DNA of 11,681 nt from NCBI GenBank assembly GCA_964415245.1, contig CAYQAJ010000163.1:1-11681 (forward strand), in the 5' to 3' direction. Source of the stretch: CAYQAJ01 sp964415245. GTDB lineage: Bacteria; Planctomycetota; Planctomycetia; Pirellulales; Pirellulaceae. This document shows, one piece after another, positions 4,595 through 11,427 of this stretch; the stretch's first letter is position 1, and each line of letters starts with the position of its first letter. Position numbers and translations under genes: made by a program. Below the pieces are notes generated by a model that worked only from the letters and a program-made list of their open reading frames with translations, did no database searches and had not been told where the DNA came from.

Positions 4595-7105
4595 TCACCG
4601 CACGTACTCGTAGCCCAATATGGCGTCGAAGCCGGGGCCGTCGACGCCGCTTCCCAGTACGCGGTACGCCTTGTCGGTGATGTTCTCCAGCGTCAGGCTC
4701 ACGCGGTGCTGGTCGCAGTCGCCCAGCGTGGTGCCGGCCCGCAGGTTCAGCGTGCCGTAGCCCGGCGTACCGCCGACGGGGAATCGGGAGTCGGTCAGGT
4801 TCTGGGTGGCGTAGCGATCCTGCCGGCGGACGAGCCACGTGTACACGTCGAACCAGCTACATCGATCGAGGGCTCGCCACCGCACTCCGGCAATTCCCTG
4901 CGTGGGCGGAATGCGGCTCAACGGCTCCTCACGCACCCGGTCGCGGCCGTAGATGTACCAAAAGTTGCCGTACACGCTCCACGTGTCGTCGAGCAGGTAT
5001 TCGCCCACGAACTCGGTGCCGTTGATGTACGTGTCGAAGTTGGCGCGGATGAAGTTGCCGCCCCCCGTGTCCTCGCGGAGGATGTTGTCCTCGAGGTCGG
5101 TCCAGAACTCGACAAGCTGCATGCTCATCCGCGGCCCGTCGAACTTCATGCCCACCTCGTAGGTGAAACTGTGCTCGGGCCCGACGTCGAGGCTGGGCAA
5201 GTCCTGGCTCCCCTGTTGCACCGTGTTGTCGGTCGTCAGGTCGTCGAGGTTGGGGGCGCGAAAGCCCTCGTAAATGCCTCCCACGAGCCGCAGGTTCGGT
5301 GAGAGCGCGTGCACGATGCCCACGCTGCCGATCCAATCGCTGTAGGCGCGTTCGAAAGGGATGTCGGTGTTGCTTACGTTCACGGTGGCCGATGCGTTGA
5401 CGTTTTCGTACCGCACGCCGGCGGTCACGTCGGTACACTCGGCCACTGGTACGACCCAGTTCAAGAACACGCCCATGCGGTCGTAGATGCTGTCGTCGGG
5501 AAACTGGGGATTGCGCACTTGTGGCGGCGCGTTCGGGTCGGAGGGGTTCAGGCGGAATTTGAACGCGTCAACGTCGTCGTAGTAGTAATCGGCCCCGCCG
5601 GTGAGAACGCCGAGGTCGCCCATGTCGCGGCTGCCCGCGAGCGTAAAGCCGATCGAGTCGACCACGAACTGCCCCACGTCGAACTGCGTGGCGGAGCGCA
5701 GCTCGGTGGTGGCTTCCCGCTGCCGCGAGTACGAGGCGGTGAAGCTGAAGGCGTCGATCAGACCGTCGCACACCACTCCCTGCCAGCGGACGTAAAACAG
5801 GTCGCGCATCTGCGGGTCGAAGAACGTGGGGCGGGGCGTGTTGGCCGGCGGACCCAAAACGAAAGGTTCAAAGCGGTCGCTCCGCGGCAGGTTCTCCTGG
5901 GCAAAGTGCTGAAAGGCGAACGTGAGCATCTGGTCGTCGCCGATCAGGCGGTTGATCTTCACGTCGCCCGCGTACTGCTGGTAATCGGTGAACGGTTGCC
6001 GCCCCAGGTTGCCGCCGCGGTCGAGGTTGTTCACGTTCAGGTAGCTGGCACCCAGGAACGCCCCGGTCGTGCCGACCCAACCCTCGGCGTTGGCCCGGGT
6101 GTACGAGCCGTTGTCGGCCGTACTGAAGTATTCGACCACCGAACCGCCCGTGTAGTCGCCCCCCCACGGCCAAGGACTGCGGGTGACGACATTGATCACG
6201 CCTCCCAATGCGTCGCTCCCCCACAACACCGACTGCGGGCCGCGAATCACCTCGATCCGCTCGACCATGCCGGGGTCGATGGTGTTGAAGTACTGGTTGG
6301 GGCCGGTGCGGAAGGTCGAGTTGTTGAGCCGCACGCCGTCGATGAGGATCAGCACCTGCTGCCCCGTGAGCCCGCGCACAAACGGCGCCGCTTGCCCGCG
6401 GGCCGTGGCCTGCATCAGCACGCCCACTTCGCCTTGCAGGGCGTGAAACATATCGACGGGCGTTTTCTCCTGAAGCTGCATGCGGTCGACGATGGTGCCC
6501 AGCGAGGGGATGTCGAACAGCGATTGCTGGCCGCGGAGCGCGCTATCGAGGCCGCCGTAGTCGTTGTCGCCGCCGATCACCTGGCCTGACAGCGAGGGGA
6601 ATTCCAGCGGCCGGCCCTTGGGATCGCCCGTGGCGAAAGGGTCGAAGTCGGCCTCGTCGTCTTCGTCGGGGAATACGTCGATGGGGGGGAGAGTTTGCCG
6701 TGGCTGGCCAGGTTCGGGCTGCAATCGAGCGGCGGCCGTGCGGCTAGTCGAAGGCATGGGCGGACCGGCGCGAAACAGTTCGATCGGCTGGCCGATGGAC
6801 GCGGCGGGTTCATCCGCCGCATTGAGAAACGAGGTGGATCGCGGAATGGGCGATACGATGGCCGCGGCGGAGAACGACACTCGCTCTGCGGCGGGCGATT
6901 CGGCGGCTGGTGGCGCGTCGGTTGACGCGTCTGTGGAATCATCGTCGGCGCTGATCGTCAGCCGAGCGGAAGGCGAGCCACCATCGAGTGGAAACAGCGC
7001 GGGTGGCTGCTGCAACGGTGCGGTTTCGTCCTGCGCCATGGCAGGCGCGACGAGCACGCACCACACGAGGATGACTGGCAATGCCGCCGTGAATCGCTTC
7101 GACAT
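4595..7105 (-). CDS. TonB-dependent outer-membrane receptor
   Basis: This 836-aa protein is a gated 22-strand beta-barrel transporter of the outer membrane. It has a signal peptide (1-24, MSKRFTAALPVILVW..., cut after AMA). A Ser/Ala/Pro/Asp-rich, probably disordered stretch follows (25 to about 190). The plug domain (about 198-312) includes ARGQAAPFVRGLTGQQ, the strand VLILIDGVRLN and ERIEVIRGPQSVLWGSDALGG. The barrel runs from about 315 to the end, with the family motif NITDKAYRVLGSGVDGPG at 808-825 and a C-terminal GYEYVR strand. The frame is open to 7330, but the signal peptide fixes the start at 7105. No strong Shine-Dalgarno is present. The plug and the final barrel motif are of the BtuB/siderophore/heme class, but the substrate cannot be told from sequence and I found no cobalamin riboswitch upstream. 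tonB follows 109 nt downstream. Confidence 0.93.
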   Translation of the reverse strand: MSKRFTAALPVILVWCVLVAPAMAQDETAPLQQPPALFPLDGGSPSARLTISADDDSTDASTDAPPAAESPAAERVSFSAAAIVSPIPRSTSFLNAADEPAASIGQPIELFRAGPPMPSTSRTAAARLQPEPGQPRQTLPPIDVFPDEDDEADFDPFATGDPKGRPLEFPSLSGQVIGGDNDYGGLDSALRGQQSLFDIPSLGTIVDRMQLQEKTPVDMFHALQGEVGVLMQATARGQAAPFVRGLTGQQVLILIDGVRLNNSTFRTGPNQYFNTIDPGMVERIEVIRGPQSVLWGSDALGGVINVVTRSPWPWGGDYTGGSVVEYFSTADNGSYTRANAEGWVGTTGAFLGASYLNVNNLDRGGNLGRQPFTDYQQYAGDVKINRLIGDDQMLTFAFQHFAQENLPRSDRFEPFVLGPPANTPRPTFFDPQMRDLFYVRWQGVVCDGLIDAFSFTASYSRQREATTELRSATQFDVGQFVVDSIGFTLAGSRDMGDLGVLTGGADYYYDDVDAFKFRLNPSDPNAPPQVRNPQFPDDSIYDRMGVFLNWVVPVAECTDVTAGVRYENVNASATVNVSNTDIPFERAYSDWIGSVGIVHALSPNLRLVGGIYEGFRAPNLDDLTTDNTVQQGSQDLPSLDVGPEHSFTYEVGMKFDGPRMSMQLVEFWTDLEDNILREDTGGGNFIRANFDTYINGTEFVGEYLLDDTWSVYGNFWYIYGRDRVREEPLSRIPPTQGIAGVRWRALDRCSWFDVYTWLVRRQDRYATQNLTDSRFPVGGTPGYGTLNLRAGTTLGDCDQHRVSLTLENITDKAYRVLGSGVDGPGFDAILGYEYVR

Positions 7106-7169
7106 TGGTTTGATTGCTGCGGATTCCACGAGGACTCTCGCAAGCGTTGCTAGCGTCGCTCCAGCGGGG

Positions 7170-7244
7170 CGCAAAATGCGGCTTAGGCGCAGCGCGAGCG
7201 CCTCATCTACGGTGAATCGGCCCGGTCCGCTTATGCGGTTTAGG
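7170..7244 (-). repeat. Repeated CCTAARCCGCAT hairpin motif in the receptor leader
   Basis: On the minus strand, CCTAAACCGCAT (7244-7233) and CCTAAGCCGCAT (7187-7176) differ at one base and are 57 bp apart. Each one runs into a small stem-loop: CCGC-ATAA-GCGG at 7227-7238 and CGCA-TTT-TGCG at 7170-7180. Between them lies a further inverted repeat, GGCGC/GCGCC at 7186-7202. The arrangement could be a pair of operator or RNA-binding sites in the receptor leader, or a decayed repeat element. Confidence 0.45.
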
Positions 7245-7338
7245 AGAACTGTGCCGGTGGTGCCGATTGTGCGGGCCGTTCGATAGCCGGCAGCTTCAGT
7301 TGCCGTCTGCCCGGGAGTTCCGCACGCCACGTTCGCCT

Positions 7339-7366
7339 AGGACAGGGCCGGGCGCCGCGCTAGAAT
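7339..7366 (+). promoter_or_regulatory. Candidate promoter for the FlgG-like gene
   Basis: TAGAAT at 7361-7366 matches a sigma-70-type -10 box in five of six positions. AGGACA at 7339-7344 matches a -35 box in four of six, with a 16-nt spacer. Transcription would start about 50 nt before the ATG at 7426. Confidence 0.4.
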
Positions 7367-7412
7367 GGCCGCTGCCACAAGTCCTGATGTGGCCAGCTAC
7401 GATTCGCGCGAC

Positions 7413-7417
7413 AGGAG
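7413..7417 (+). promoter_or_regulatory. Ribosome binding site that decides the start at 7426
   Basis: AGGAG lies 8 nt upstream of ATG 7426. The frame is open from 7267, but this site and the Lys/Arg-rich lead into the first membrane helix single out 7426. Confidence 0.75.
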
Positions 7418-7425
7418 CCAACCGC

Positions 7426-8160
7426 ATGGATGCACCCAATGCGACTCCGCCGAAGCGACACACGGGCGGGCGGAGAATTCAATTCCGCCTGACCGTATTG
7501 TTGTGGGTCGTGACCGTGTTGTGCAGCTACATGGCGGGCCGATCGTTCGCCACAAACAAGCAGGCCATCGAGCACACGGGCCGATCGATGGATTTGGCGA
7601 TCGTTGGCCCGGGGTTTTTCCGCGTGTACGATCGCACGACAGAGGAATATCGATATACGCGCCGCGGCAGCTTTGAGATCGACGCGTTTGGCCAGATCGC
7701 AATCAACGGCACAACATGCGGCCTTGAACCGGGTGTCACCATTCCATCCGACGTCACCGAGATCGACATTTCGTCGGCGGGTACGGTCCAGGGAAGAATG
7801 GAAGACGACATTTGGGTTCAATTCGGTAAGTTGCAGTTAGCCAGCTTCGCCCGACCCGGCGCACTGAAGCCTGTCGGCAGAGGATTCTATGAAGAAACCG
7901 ATGAGAGCGGAAAGCCACTAATCGGCGTTCCCGGGCCATGCGACCTCGGATGGGTTCAGTCCGGCTGGCTCGAGCGCGATCCGCCCAAGTTCGACGTGCA
8001 CGCTTTAATCGCCTGCTGGCTGATCCTGATCACCGCGGTTTCGATTCTGGCGCTGGCCAAGCTGCACGCTATCTCGACCGCACTCGGGCGCGAACGCTGG
8101 GGCGACACTGCTGAATTGCCGAACGGAATCTCGTTGACCGGTGGGGGGGCCGGGCGATAG
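7426..8160 (+). CDS. Membrane-anchored protein with a flagellar rod/hook (FlgF/FlgG-type) core domain
   Basis: The 244-aa product has a basic N-terminus and a membrane helix at about 22-39 (LTVLLWVVTVLCSYMAG). A domain at about 56-183 follows the FlgG/FlgF core closely: MDLAIVGPGFFRVYD, then YRYTRRGSFEIDAFGQIA, PGVTIPSDVTEIDISSAGTV, GKLQLASFARPGALKPVG, FYEETDESGKP and LGWVQSGWLE. A second membrane helix lies at about 192-214 (HALIACWLILITAVSILALAKL), followed by a 30-residue tail. Flagellar rod proteins carry N- and C-terminal amphipathic helices (the D0 coiled-coil, with an ANNLAN-like motif) that polymerise. These are missing here and membrane helices stand in their place. The predicted topology puts the core in the periplasm with both ends in the cytoplasm. 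It is therefore unlikely to be a working rod subunit. A start at 7426 with AGGAG 8 nt upstream is convincing. The pseudopilin-like gene follows after 64 nt and is probably in the same operon. Confidence 0.85.
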   Translation: MDAPNATPPKRHTGGRRIQFRLTVLLWVVTVLCSYMAGRSFATNKQAIEHTGRSMDLAIVGPGFFRVYDRTTEEYRYTRRGSFEIDAFGQIAINGTTCGLEPGVTIPSDVTEIDISSAGTVQGRMEDDIWVQFGKLQLASFARPGALKPVGRGFYEETDESGKPLIGVPGPCDLGWVQSGWLERDPPKFDVHALIACWLILITAVSILALAKLHAISTALGRERWGDTAELPNGISLTGGGAGR

Positions 8161-8214
8161 ATTGGGCGCAAGCGTTCGACGTGCTCTTCGCCATCTTCCC
8201 TTCTCTCGGTCGTC

Positions 8215-8220
8215 GGAGGT
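8215..8220 (+). promoter_or_regulatory. Strong ribosome binding site for the pseudopilin-like gene
   Basis: GGAGGT lies 4 nt upstream of ATG 8225. It is the best Shine-Dalgarno in the window and sets the start, although the frame is open from 8141. Confidence 0.8.
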
Positions 8221-8224
8221 CCGC

Positions 8225-8977
8225 ATGAGTGCCATTCCGCCGGGCCCGTACTACGCGCCCATGGGCGCCCCGGCCCCTCAGCCCGTGAACGCCGCGGGGC
8301 TGGTGGGCTTCATCCTGTCGATGTGCGGTCTGTTGTGCGCGCTGTGTTTCCCGATCGGCTTTATCGTCAGCTTGTTTGGGCTGCGCACTCCGCCCAAGGG
8401 ATTCGCCATCGCCGGGACGGTGATCGGCGCCGTGGGAACCGTGTTGGTTGGGGGTGCGGTATTGCTCTACGGCACCGCGATTCTGGCCTGCATGGGAACT
8501 TGCGGCAGTTTCGGGGCGGCCATGCAGCCCATCGTGGCAACAAGATCTGCCTTGCTCGAGGCGCGTCGCAAAATCGAAGACTATAAAACCGAAAACGGCG
8601 CTTATCCCAACGAGACCGTAGGGAATGCCCTCATTCAAGGTACTATGGATTACTGGAAGATTCAGATTCGATACGAGCCCAAGAACGGTAGCTACGTGGT
8701 CCGCAGCGCCGGCCCCGACCAGGTGTTCGACACGACCGACGACATGACGGAGGATGATTTGTCGTACAATCCCGATACCGACTCGAAGAAGTGGGAGCGC
8801 GACTTCCAGAAGCGGATGGAAGACGCCCAGAAGAAGAATAAGGACGACGGTTTCATCATCCCCGACGTTCCCACCGCACCCGGACCCGACAAATCGACCG
8901 ATTCATCGGGTCCGCCTGATAAACCAGCGCCCGCGCCGGCTGACCCGAGAGACGAAAAGGAAAAGTCAGAACCGTAG
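8225..8977 (+). CDS. Two-helix membrane protein with a GspG pseudopilin-like domain
   Basis: The 250-aa product has a Pro-rich N-terminus (PPGPYYAPMGAPAPQP) and two membrane segments (about 24-52 and 60-90), resembling DUF4190-type two-helix modules. A domain at about 107-176 resembles the C-terminal globular part of the type II secretion major pseudopilin GspG. It has an ARRKIEDYKTENGAYPNE helix and loop, the strands of MDYWKIQIRYEPKNGSYVVRS, and the acidic loop SAGPDQVFDTTDDMT, which corresponds to the S-x-GxDG..GT.DDI calcium loop. The true prepilin N-terminus (G/FTLIEhydrophobic helix) is absent, so the protein cannot be processed by prepilin peptidase or assembled into a pseudopilus in the usual way. 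A charged linker (177-210, Lys/Asp/Glu) and a Pro/Asp/Lys-rich tail (211-250) follow. It probably shares a transcript with the FlgG-like gene, 64 nt upstream. The family is only inferred from motifs. Confidence 0.75.
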   Translation: MSAIPPGPYYAPMGAPAPQPVNAAGLVGFILSMCGLLCALCFPIGFIVSLFGLRTPPKGFAIAGTVIGAVGTVLVGGAVLLYGTAILACMGTCGSFGAAMQPIVATRSALLEARRKIEDYKTENGAYPNETVGNALIQGTMDYWKIQIRYEPKNGSYVVRSAGPDQVFDTTDDMTEDDLSYNPDTDSKKWERDFQKRMEDAQKKNKDDGFIIPDVPTAPGPDKSTDSSGPPDKPAPAPADPRDEKEKSEP

Positions 8978-9031
8978 CCAGTGCCGTGATCTCTGGCGCT
9001 AACCCCTAATCCCCAATCCCCACTCCGCCCG
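8977..9031 (-). other. Short convergent spacer with a G-quadruplex candidate
   Basis: On the minus strand, four G-runs (9030-9028, 9021-9018, 9014-9011 and 9006-9003) are separated by loops of 6, 3 and 4 nt, meeting the usual G3+N1-7 rule. They start directly after the stop codon of the leftward oxidoreductase. A weak GCCAG/CTGGC stem (8977-8981 and 8993-8997) overlaps the stop of the pseudopilin-like gene. Either could mark transcript ends in this convergent gap. No T-rich terminator is present. Confidence 0.5.
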
Positions 9032-10024
9032 CTACGGCTTCAGCACGATTTTGCCCGCCAGCGTGCCTGCTTTCTTGAGCGTGTTGGCTTCCTGCAGGCG
9101 GTGGGCTTCGGCCGCTTCGGACAGCGGCATCACGCGCGAGATGTTGGCCTTGAGCTTGCCCTCGTGGAACCAGCGGTTCATGTCGTCGCCCGAGCGGCGC
9201 ATCTCCTCGGGCGTGGCCTTGAACATCACCACGCCGAAGAGCGAGCACTCCTTTACGTAGAACGGGCCCACGGGAAACGGCGGCCGCGCCTCGCGCCCGG
9301 CCATGAGCACGATTCTCCCGCGCTCGCCCAGGAAGGAAACGATGCGGTCGAAGTCGGGCTCGCGCGTGGTTTCCCAGTACACGTTGAGCCCTTGCGGCGC
9401 GAACGATTTCACGGCCTGGGCCACGTCGCCCGTTTTGTAGTTGACGGCCGCATCGGCGCCGAGTTTCTGACAGGCGGCGCACTTCTCGTCGCTGCCGGCG
9501 GTGGCGAGAACTCGCGCTCCGGCCGCCTTGGCCATTTGCACGACCATCGAGCCGACGCCGCCGCTTCCGCCGTTGACCATCAGACTCTCGCCCGACTGGA
9601 GCCCCGCCGCGCGGAACAAGCCGAGATGCGCCGTCACGCCCGTGAGCGAGCAGGCAGCGGCCTCTTCGTCGCTCACTCCCTCGGGCGTTTCGTACAGCCA
9701 GCATTCGTCGATGGCGCAATACTCGGCGAACGTGCCCTGCCGCCCCATCAGACCCTGGTTGGTGGCCCACACGCGCATGCCAGGCTTGAGCCGCGTTACA
9801 CCTTCGCCCACCGCTTCGACCGCGCCCGCCACGTCGCAGCCGATGACGAACGGCTGGGGCAGCGGCCAGTAGTTGGCGCCACCGCGGATGTACGTATCGA
9901 CGGGGTTCACGGCCACGGCCCCGACTTTCACCAACACCTGCCCCTTTGCGGGCTCGGGCTTGGGCAGATCGCCGTAGCGAATCACGTCCGGCGGACCGGT
10001 TTGTTCGATGTAGGCTGCTTTCAT
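9032..10024 (-). CDS. Zinc-less quinone oxidoreductase of the MDR superfamily
   Basis: This 330-aa protein belongs to the NADPH:quinone reductase branch of the medium-chain dehydrogenase/reductases, cytoplasmic enzymes that reduce quinones or alpha,beta-unsaturated carbonyls with NADPH. Visible features are the start MKAAYIEQTGPPDVIRY, the GroES-like N-terminal domain (about 25-115) with AVNPVDTYIRGG, the ACSLTGVTAHLGL helix, the Rossmann motif NGGSGGVGS (151-159), and the C-terminal HRLQEANTLKKAGTLAGKIVL. The GHE zinc motif of the alcohol dehydrogenases is replaced by GCD (62-64) and no structural-zinc cysteine cluster exists, as in quinone reductases. The length is normal. GAGAG lies 6 nt upstream of the ATG. 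It is convergent with the pseudopilin-like gene. The sulfite-oxidase-like gene lies upstream on the same strand, but 206 nt with a decayed repeat between them make a shared transcript uncertain. Confidence 0.92.
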   Translation of the reverse strand: MKAAYIEQTGPPDVIRYGDLPKPEPAKGQVLVKVGAVAVNPVDTYIRGGANYWPLPQPFVIGCDVAGAVEAVGEGVTRLKPGMRVWATNQGLMGRQGTFAEYCAIDECWLYETPEGVSDEEAAACSLTGVTAHLGLFRAAGLQSGESLMVNGGSGGVGSMVVQMAKAAGARVLATAGSDEKCAACQKLGADAAVNYKTGDVAQAVKSFAPQGLNVYWETTREPDFDRIVSFLGERGRIVLMAGREARPPFPVGPFYVKECSLFGVVMFKATPEEMRRSGDDMNRWFHEGKLKANISRVMPLSEAAEAHRLQEANTLKKAGTLAGKIVLKP

Positions 10025-10094
10025 GGTCGTCTCTCGGTGGAGCTAAAGTGTTGCAGAATCGAACGACTAGGTTCGACAGACCGGCGATCGATAC

Positions 10095-10181
10095 AATGGC
10101 CAATAACCAAATCCAAATGACCAAATGACCAATATCGAAGCGCGGATCTATTGGTTATTTGTCATTGGAACATTGGTCATT
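10095..10181. repeat. Decayed copy of the AATGACC palindromic element
   Basis: Positions 10095-10125 match the 31-nt arm of the 2974-3084 element with two substitutions, and a further ATGACCAAT follows to 10133. An inverted partner at 10149-10181 is recognisable (TATTGGTTATTTGTCATTGG, then CATTGGTCATT) but carries several changes. CCAATA and TATTGG close a 14-nt loop. It fills most of the gap between the sulfite-oxidase-like gene and the oxidoreductase. Confidence 0.8.
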
Positions 10182-10230
10182 TCGCGGCCTGCAACGCCAC
10201 CACGTCACACAAGGCGAACGGGCCGCGCAG

Positions 10231-11427
10231 CTATGAGTCTACCCGCACGCCCACGCGGTGCCAGGCGTTGTACAGATATCCCTTGGCGTTCCAGTCGACC
10301 CGTTCGGGTTGCACGTCGCCCTTCGAATCGACGGCGCGCACGATTAGCTCCCGCGTATCGGGCGTGACCGGCAGTTTCGCGTTCCACAGCCGCCAGCAGA
10401 AAGGCCGGGCAGGCGTGGTGAACTCTGCCGCGGTCCAGGTGGCGCCGCCGTCGGATGATAGCTCAACGCGGTCGATCGTGCGGCCCGGTTCGCCCGGAGC
10501 GAGCGCGTAGCCGCGGACGTCGATCGTGCCCGCCTTCGCCATCGCGCCGCTCTCGGGAACGCAGATGGCCGCGTTGATGGGGTACTCATAAATGGGCGGG
10601 GCGTTCGACAGCTCCTCGGGGTCGTCGCCCGTGACGATCTTGTACGCACCCTGCAGAAAGTGGTTGTCCGAGGGGCGGTCACTCACCACGATGCGACCGA
10701 CCCACTTCACGCTGCGGGCGCCGATGTAGCCGGGCACGATCGCGCGGGCCGGGTAGCCGTGCTCGGCGGGGAGCGGCCGGCCGTTCATTTCGTATGCGAT
10801 CAACGGGGCGCCGCCGTCGGGGTCGGCCATGGCCCGCTCGATCGGGATCGAGCCGCCGAAGCGAATCGCGCCGTCGTCGCGCTTCACGCTGTCGAGCCCT
10901 TCGAACCACACGTGTTTGGCGCCTTCCTTCACCTCGGCGGCGCGCAACAGCACCGAAAGCGGCACGCCGGTCCAGCGGGCGTTGCCGATGGCTCCCGCGC
11001 CCCACGGCACTCCTTCGACCTTCTTGGTGAGGCTGTGTTCGCTCCGTCGGTTGCCGGCGCAGGTAAGCGTGGCTTCGATCTTCTGGGGACGGAACCGGAC
11101 GCAAAGCTGCTGGAACGAGAAGGCGAGCCGATTGCGCACGAGACCCGAGATTTCGAGACGGTATTCGGCTACGTCGATCGCGGGAGTGGAGCCGTGGCTG
11201 CGAACGAAGAATCGCTCGAACGGCGTGAGCGCCTCGTCGGCGAGTCGTTCGAGCACGGGCTCGCCGTTGGGCGGATCCTTGCTGTGGACGATCAGCTCTT
11301 TGCGCGGCGGAGCGGACGGGTCGTCCTGAGCCGACGCGAATCGAAACGCGCCAGCACCGATCAGCCCGACTGCACCTGTGGCGCCCAAGCGAAGAAACGC
11401 GCGACGATCGACGCGAGGCGTTGGCAT
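10231..11427 (-). CDS. Tat-exported sulfite oxidase family molybdoenzyme
   Basis: Members of this family hold a mononuclear molybdenum cofactor and oxidise sulfite or reduce related S- or N-oxides in the periplasm. The 398-aa product starts with a twin-arginine signal (DRRAFLRLGATGAVGLIGAGA, residues 7-27) and a likely cut after ASA (33), so it is exported folded. The molybdopterin domain (about 65-250) has FFVRSHGSTP, the cofactor cysteine C123 in TLTCAGNRRS, RWTGVPLSVLL, AYEMNGRPLPAEHGYPARAIVPG and ARSVKWVGRI. The C-terminal dimerisation domain (about 275-398) ends with YLYNAWHRVGV, as in sulfite oxidases. A frame extension to 11472 begins at TTG and would bury the Tat motif, so 11427 is used. 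There is no cytochrome b5 domain and no cytochrome c partner gene nearby, so the electron acceptor is unknown. The true substrate cannot be told from sequence. Confidence 0.93.
   Translation of the reverse strand: MPTPRVDRRAFLRLGATGAVGLIGAGAFRFASAQDDPSAPPRKELIVHSKDPPNGEPVLERLADEALTPFERFFVRSHGSTPAIDVAEYRLEISGLVRNRLAFSFQQLCVRFRPQKIEATLTCAGNRRSEHSLTKKVEGVPWGAGAIGNARWTGVPLSVLLRAAEVKEGAKHVWFEGLDSVKRDDGAIRFGGSIPIERAMADPDGGAPLIAYEMNGRPLPAEHGYPARAIVPGYIGARSVKWVGRIVVSDRPSDNHFLQGAYKIVTGDDPEELSNAPPIYEYPINAAICVPESGAMAKAGTIDVRGYALAPGEPGRTIDRVELSSDGGATWTAAEFTTPARPFCWRLWNAKLPVTPDTRELIVRAVDSKGDVQPERVDWNAKGYLYNAWHRVGVRVDS

Larger units (their letters stand above)
7106..7425. other. Divergent intergenic region (320 bp)
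   Basis: This region separates the leftward receptor gene from the rightward FlgG-like gene and should hold both promoters. It contains a repeated hairpin motif on the receptor side (7170-7244), a TAGAAT box at 7361-7366 and a ribosome binding site at 7413-7417 on the other side. The receptor-side frame stays open here for 75 codons, but the translation (Ala/Arg/Leu-rich, before a clear signal peptide) does not look like protein. I see no B12, TPP, FMN or other riboswitch core. Confidence 0.6.

Noticed and set aside
5309..6589. Long open frame on the plus strand (426 codons) antisense to the receptor
   Set aside because: It is Val/His/Arg-rich with no recognisable domain, and is explained by the GC-rich codon pattern of the receptor on the other strand.
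7106..7330. 75-codon N-terminal extension of the TonB-dependent receptor
   Set aside because: A clear signal peptide begins at 7105; the extension is Arg/Ala-rich and unlike an export signal.
7106..7425. Cobalamin riboswitch upstream of the receptor
   Set aside because: The B12 box (GCCACTG) and the conserved core are not present on the minus strand.
9101..10120. Long open frame on the plus strand antisense to the quinone oxidoreductase
   Set aside because: The opposite strand encodes a full-length enzyme with intact motifs; this frame has none.
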